A stretch of 58,515 nt of DNA from Enterovibrio nigricans DSM 22720 (GTDB lineage Bacteria > Pseudomonadota > Gammaproteobacteria > Enterobacterales > Vibrionaceae), in assembly GCF_900167155.1 (NCBI RefSeq), contig NZ_FUXU01000024.1, forward strand, positions 1-58,515. Direction: 5' to 3'. The number at the start of each line of letters is the position of its first letter. The first letter of the stretch is position 1. A model generated the notes under the pieces. The model was not told the DNA's origin. It saw only the letters and a list, made by a program, of their open reading frames with translations, and did no database searches. A program made the position numbers and the translations under genes. Of this stretch, positions 58,216 through 58,515 are shown in pieces.

Positions 58216-58515
58216 TCAATAGCTATATAATTGAACAAACTATGAGGTGTTGCTATGAGCGGAAAACGCTATCCAGAAGAATTCAAAATTCAAGCCGTCC
58301 AGCAAGTCACAAAACAAGGTCATACACTCAGCTCTGTAGCTGAGCGGTTGGGTGTCAGTTACAAATCTTTGTGTGATTGGGTTAAAAAGTACGATAAGCC
58401 CGAGAAGCAGCGTAAACAAGAAGACGATCAAAGTGCAGAGATACGCCAGCTGAGGGCTGATTTAAAGCGGGTTACGATGGAAAGGGACATTTTAAAGGAA
58501 GCCGCGGTGTACTTT
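58190..58515 (+). mobile_element. IS3-family insertion sequence (left part)
   Basis: The window ends inside an IS3-type element. Its left end is taken as about 58190 (TGGTAAGACCCC), where the GNAT reading stops making sense; the exact edge and the target duplication cannot be set without the right end. The transposase OrfA begins at 58255. Confidence 0.65.
58255..58515 (+). CDS. IS3-family transposase OrfA (partial)
   Basis: The first 87 residues of an IS3-type OrfA, cut by the window edge. The helix-turn-helix that binds the ends is plain: KRYPEEFKIQAVQQVTKQG, then SSVAERLGVSYKSLCDWVKKY. A coiled-coil (leucine-zipper-like) segment begins at QSAEIRQLRADLKRVTMERD and reaches the family motif RDILKEAAVYF. 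OrfB with the DDE integrase core would lie to the right, reached by programmed frameshifting. Confidence 0.9.
   Translation, partial: MSGKRYPEEFKIQAVQQVTKQGHTLSSVAERLGVSYKSLCDWVKKYDKPEKQRKQEDDQSAEIRQLRADLKRVTMERDILKEAAVYF

Overview
The window is a bacterial chromosomal segment of moderate G+C. Gene content and order point to a gammaproteobacterium of the Vibrionaceae: mukF-mukE-mukB with cmoM and elyC; lpxK-ycaR-kdsB behind msbA and comEC; lolC-lolD-lolE; a PilZ-type gene between lolC and mfd (the place of plzB in Vibrio cholerae); csiV; ndh; and a hinT-COG3014-ycfL-lpoB-thiK string. I cannot fix the genus from sequence alone; a non-Vibrio member such as Enterovibrio, Grimontia or Photobacterium is possible. 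No rRNA, tRNA or CRISPR array was seen.

Layout. 1-1.2 kb: the tail of an unidentified gene and an OlsB-like N-acyltransferase. 1.2-8.8 kb (minus strand): the murein enzymes MepK and LdtD, then an iron-linked exported module made of a Tat-exported DUF1513 protein, an imelysin-like lipoprotein, a di-heme oxidoreductase and an imelysin, whose promoter overlaps a good Fur box. 9-15.8 kb: single regulators and accessory genes (MarR, REC-EAL phosphodiesterase, Asp/Glu racemase, GNAT, chemoreceptor, alpha/beta hydrolase). 16-23.4 kb: the MukBEF condensin operon with cmoM. 23.5-34.4 kb: cell-envelope biogenesis (ElyC, KdsB, YcaR, LpxK, MsbA, LolCDE) with the competence channel ComEC. 34.7-39.7 kb: PilZ-like protein, Mfd and CsiV. 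40.4-47.4 kb: NDH-2, YcfP and a run of outer-membrane lipoproteins including LpoB, ending upstream at HinT. 47.8-49.8 kb: a second chemoreceptor. 49.9-58.5 kb: small accessory genes (two GFA proteins, DinB, an NAD(P)H oxidoreductase, a frameshifted SDR, YkgJ, several GNATs, a YjaA/MreB-like fragment, a nucleoside-recognition membrane protein with a divergent Lrp-type regulator), closed by an IS3-family element that has cut a GNAT gene.

How the parts work together. Much of the conserved core serves the envelope: lipid A and Kdo supply (LpxK, KdsB, MsbA), lipoprotein export (LolCDE), and murein synthesis and remodelling (MepK, LdtD, CsiV, LpoB, ElyC). Several genes are joined by 1-20 nt overlaps (mukF/mukE/mukB, lpxK/ycaR/kdsB, lolC/lolD/lolE, hinT/COG3014/ycfL), so translational coupling is likely.

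The strongest candidate for a poorly described system is the imelysin/di-heme/imelysin-like/DUF1513 cassette at 3.8-8.7 kb. Its upstream imelysin keeps the GxHxxE metal motif, while the lipoprotein paralogue has lost the histidine. Other points of note are a hairpin that would hide the hinT ribosome binding site, a consensus FNR site upstream of ndh, several unexplained perfect palindromes, and a one-base frameshift in an A-run of the SDR gene.
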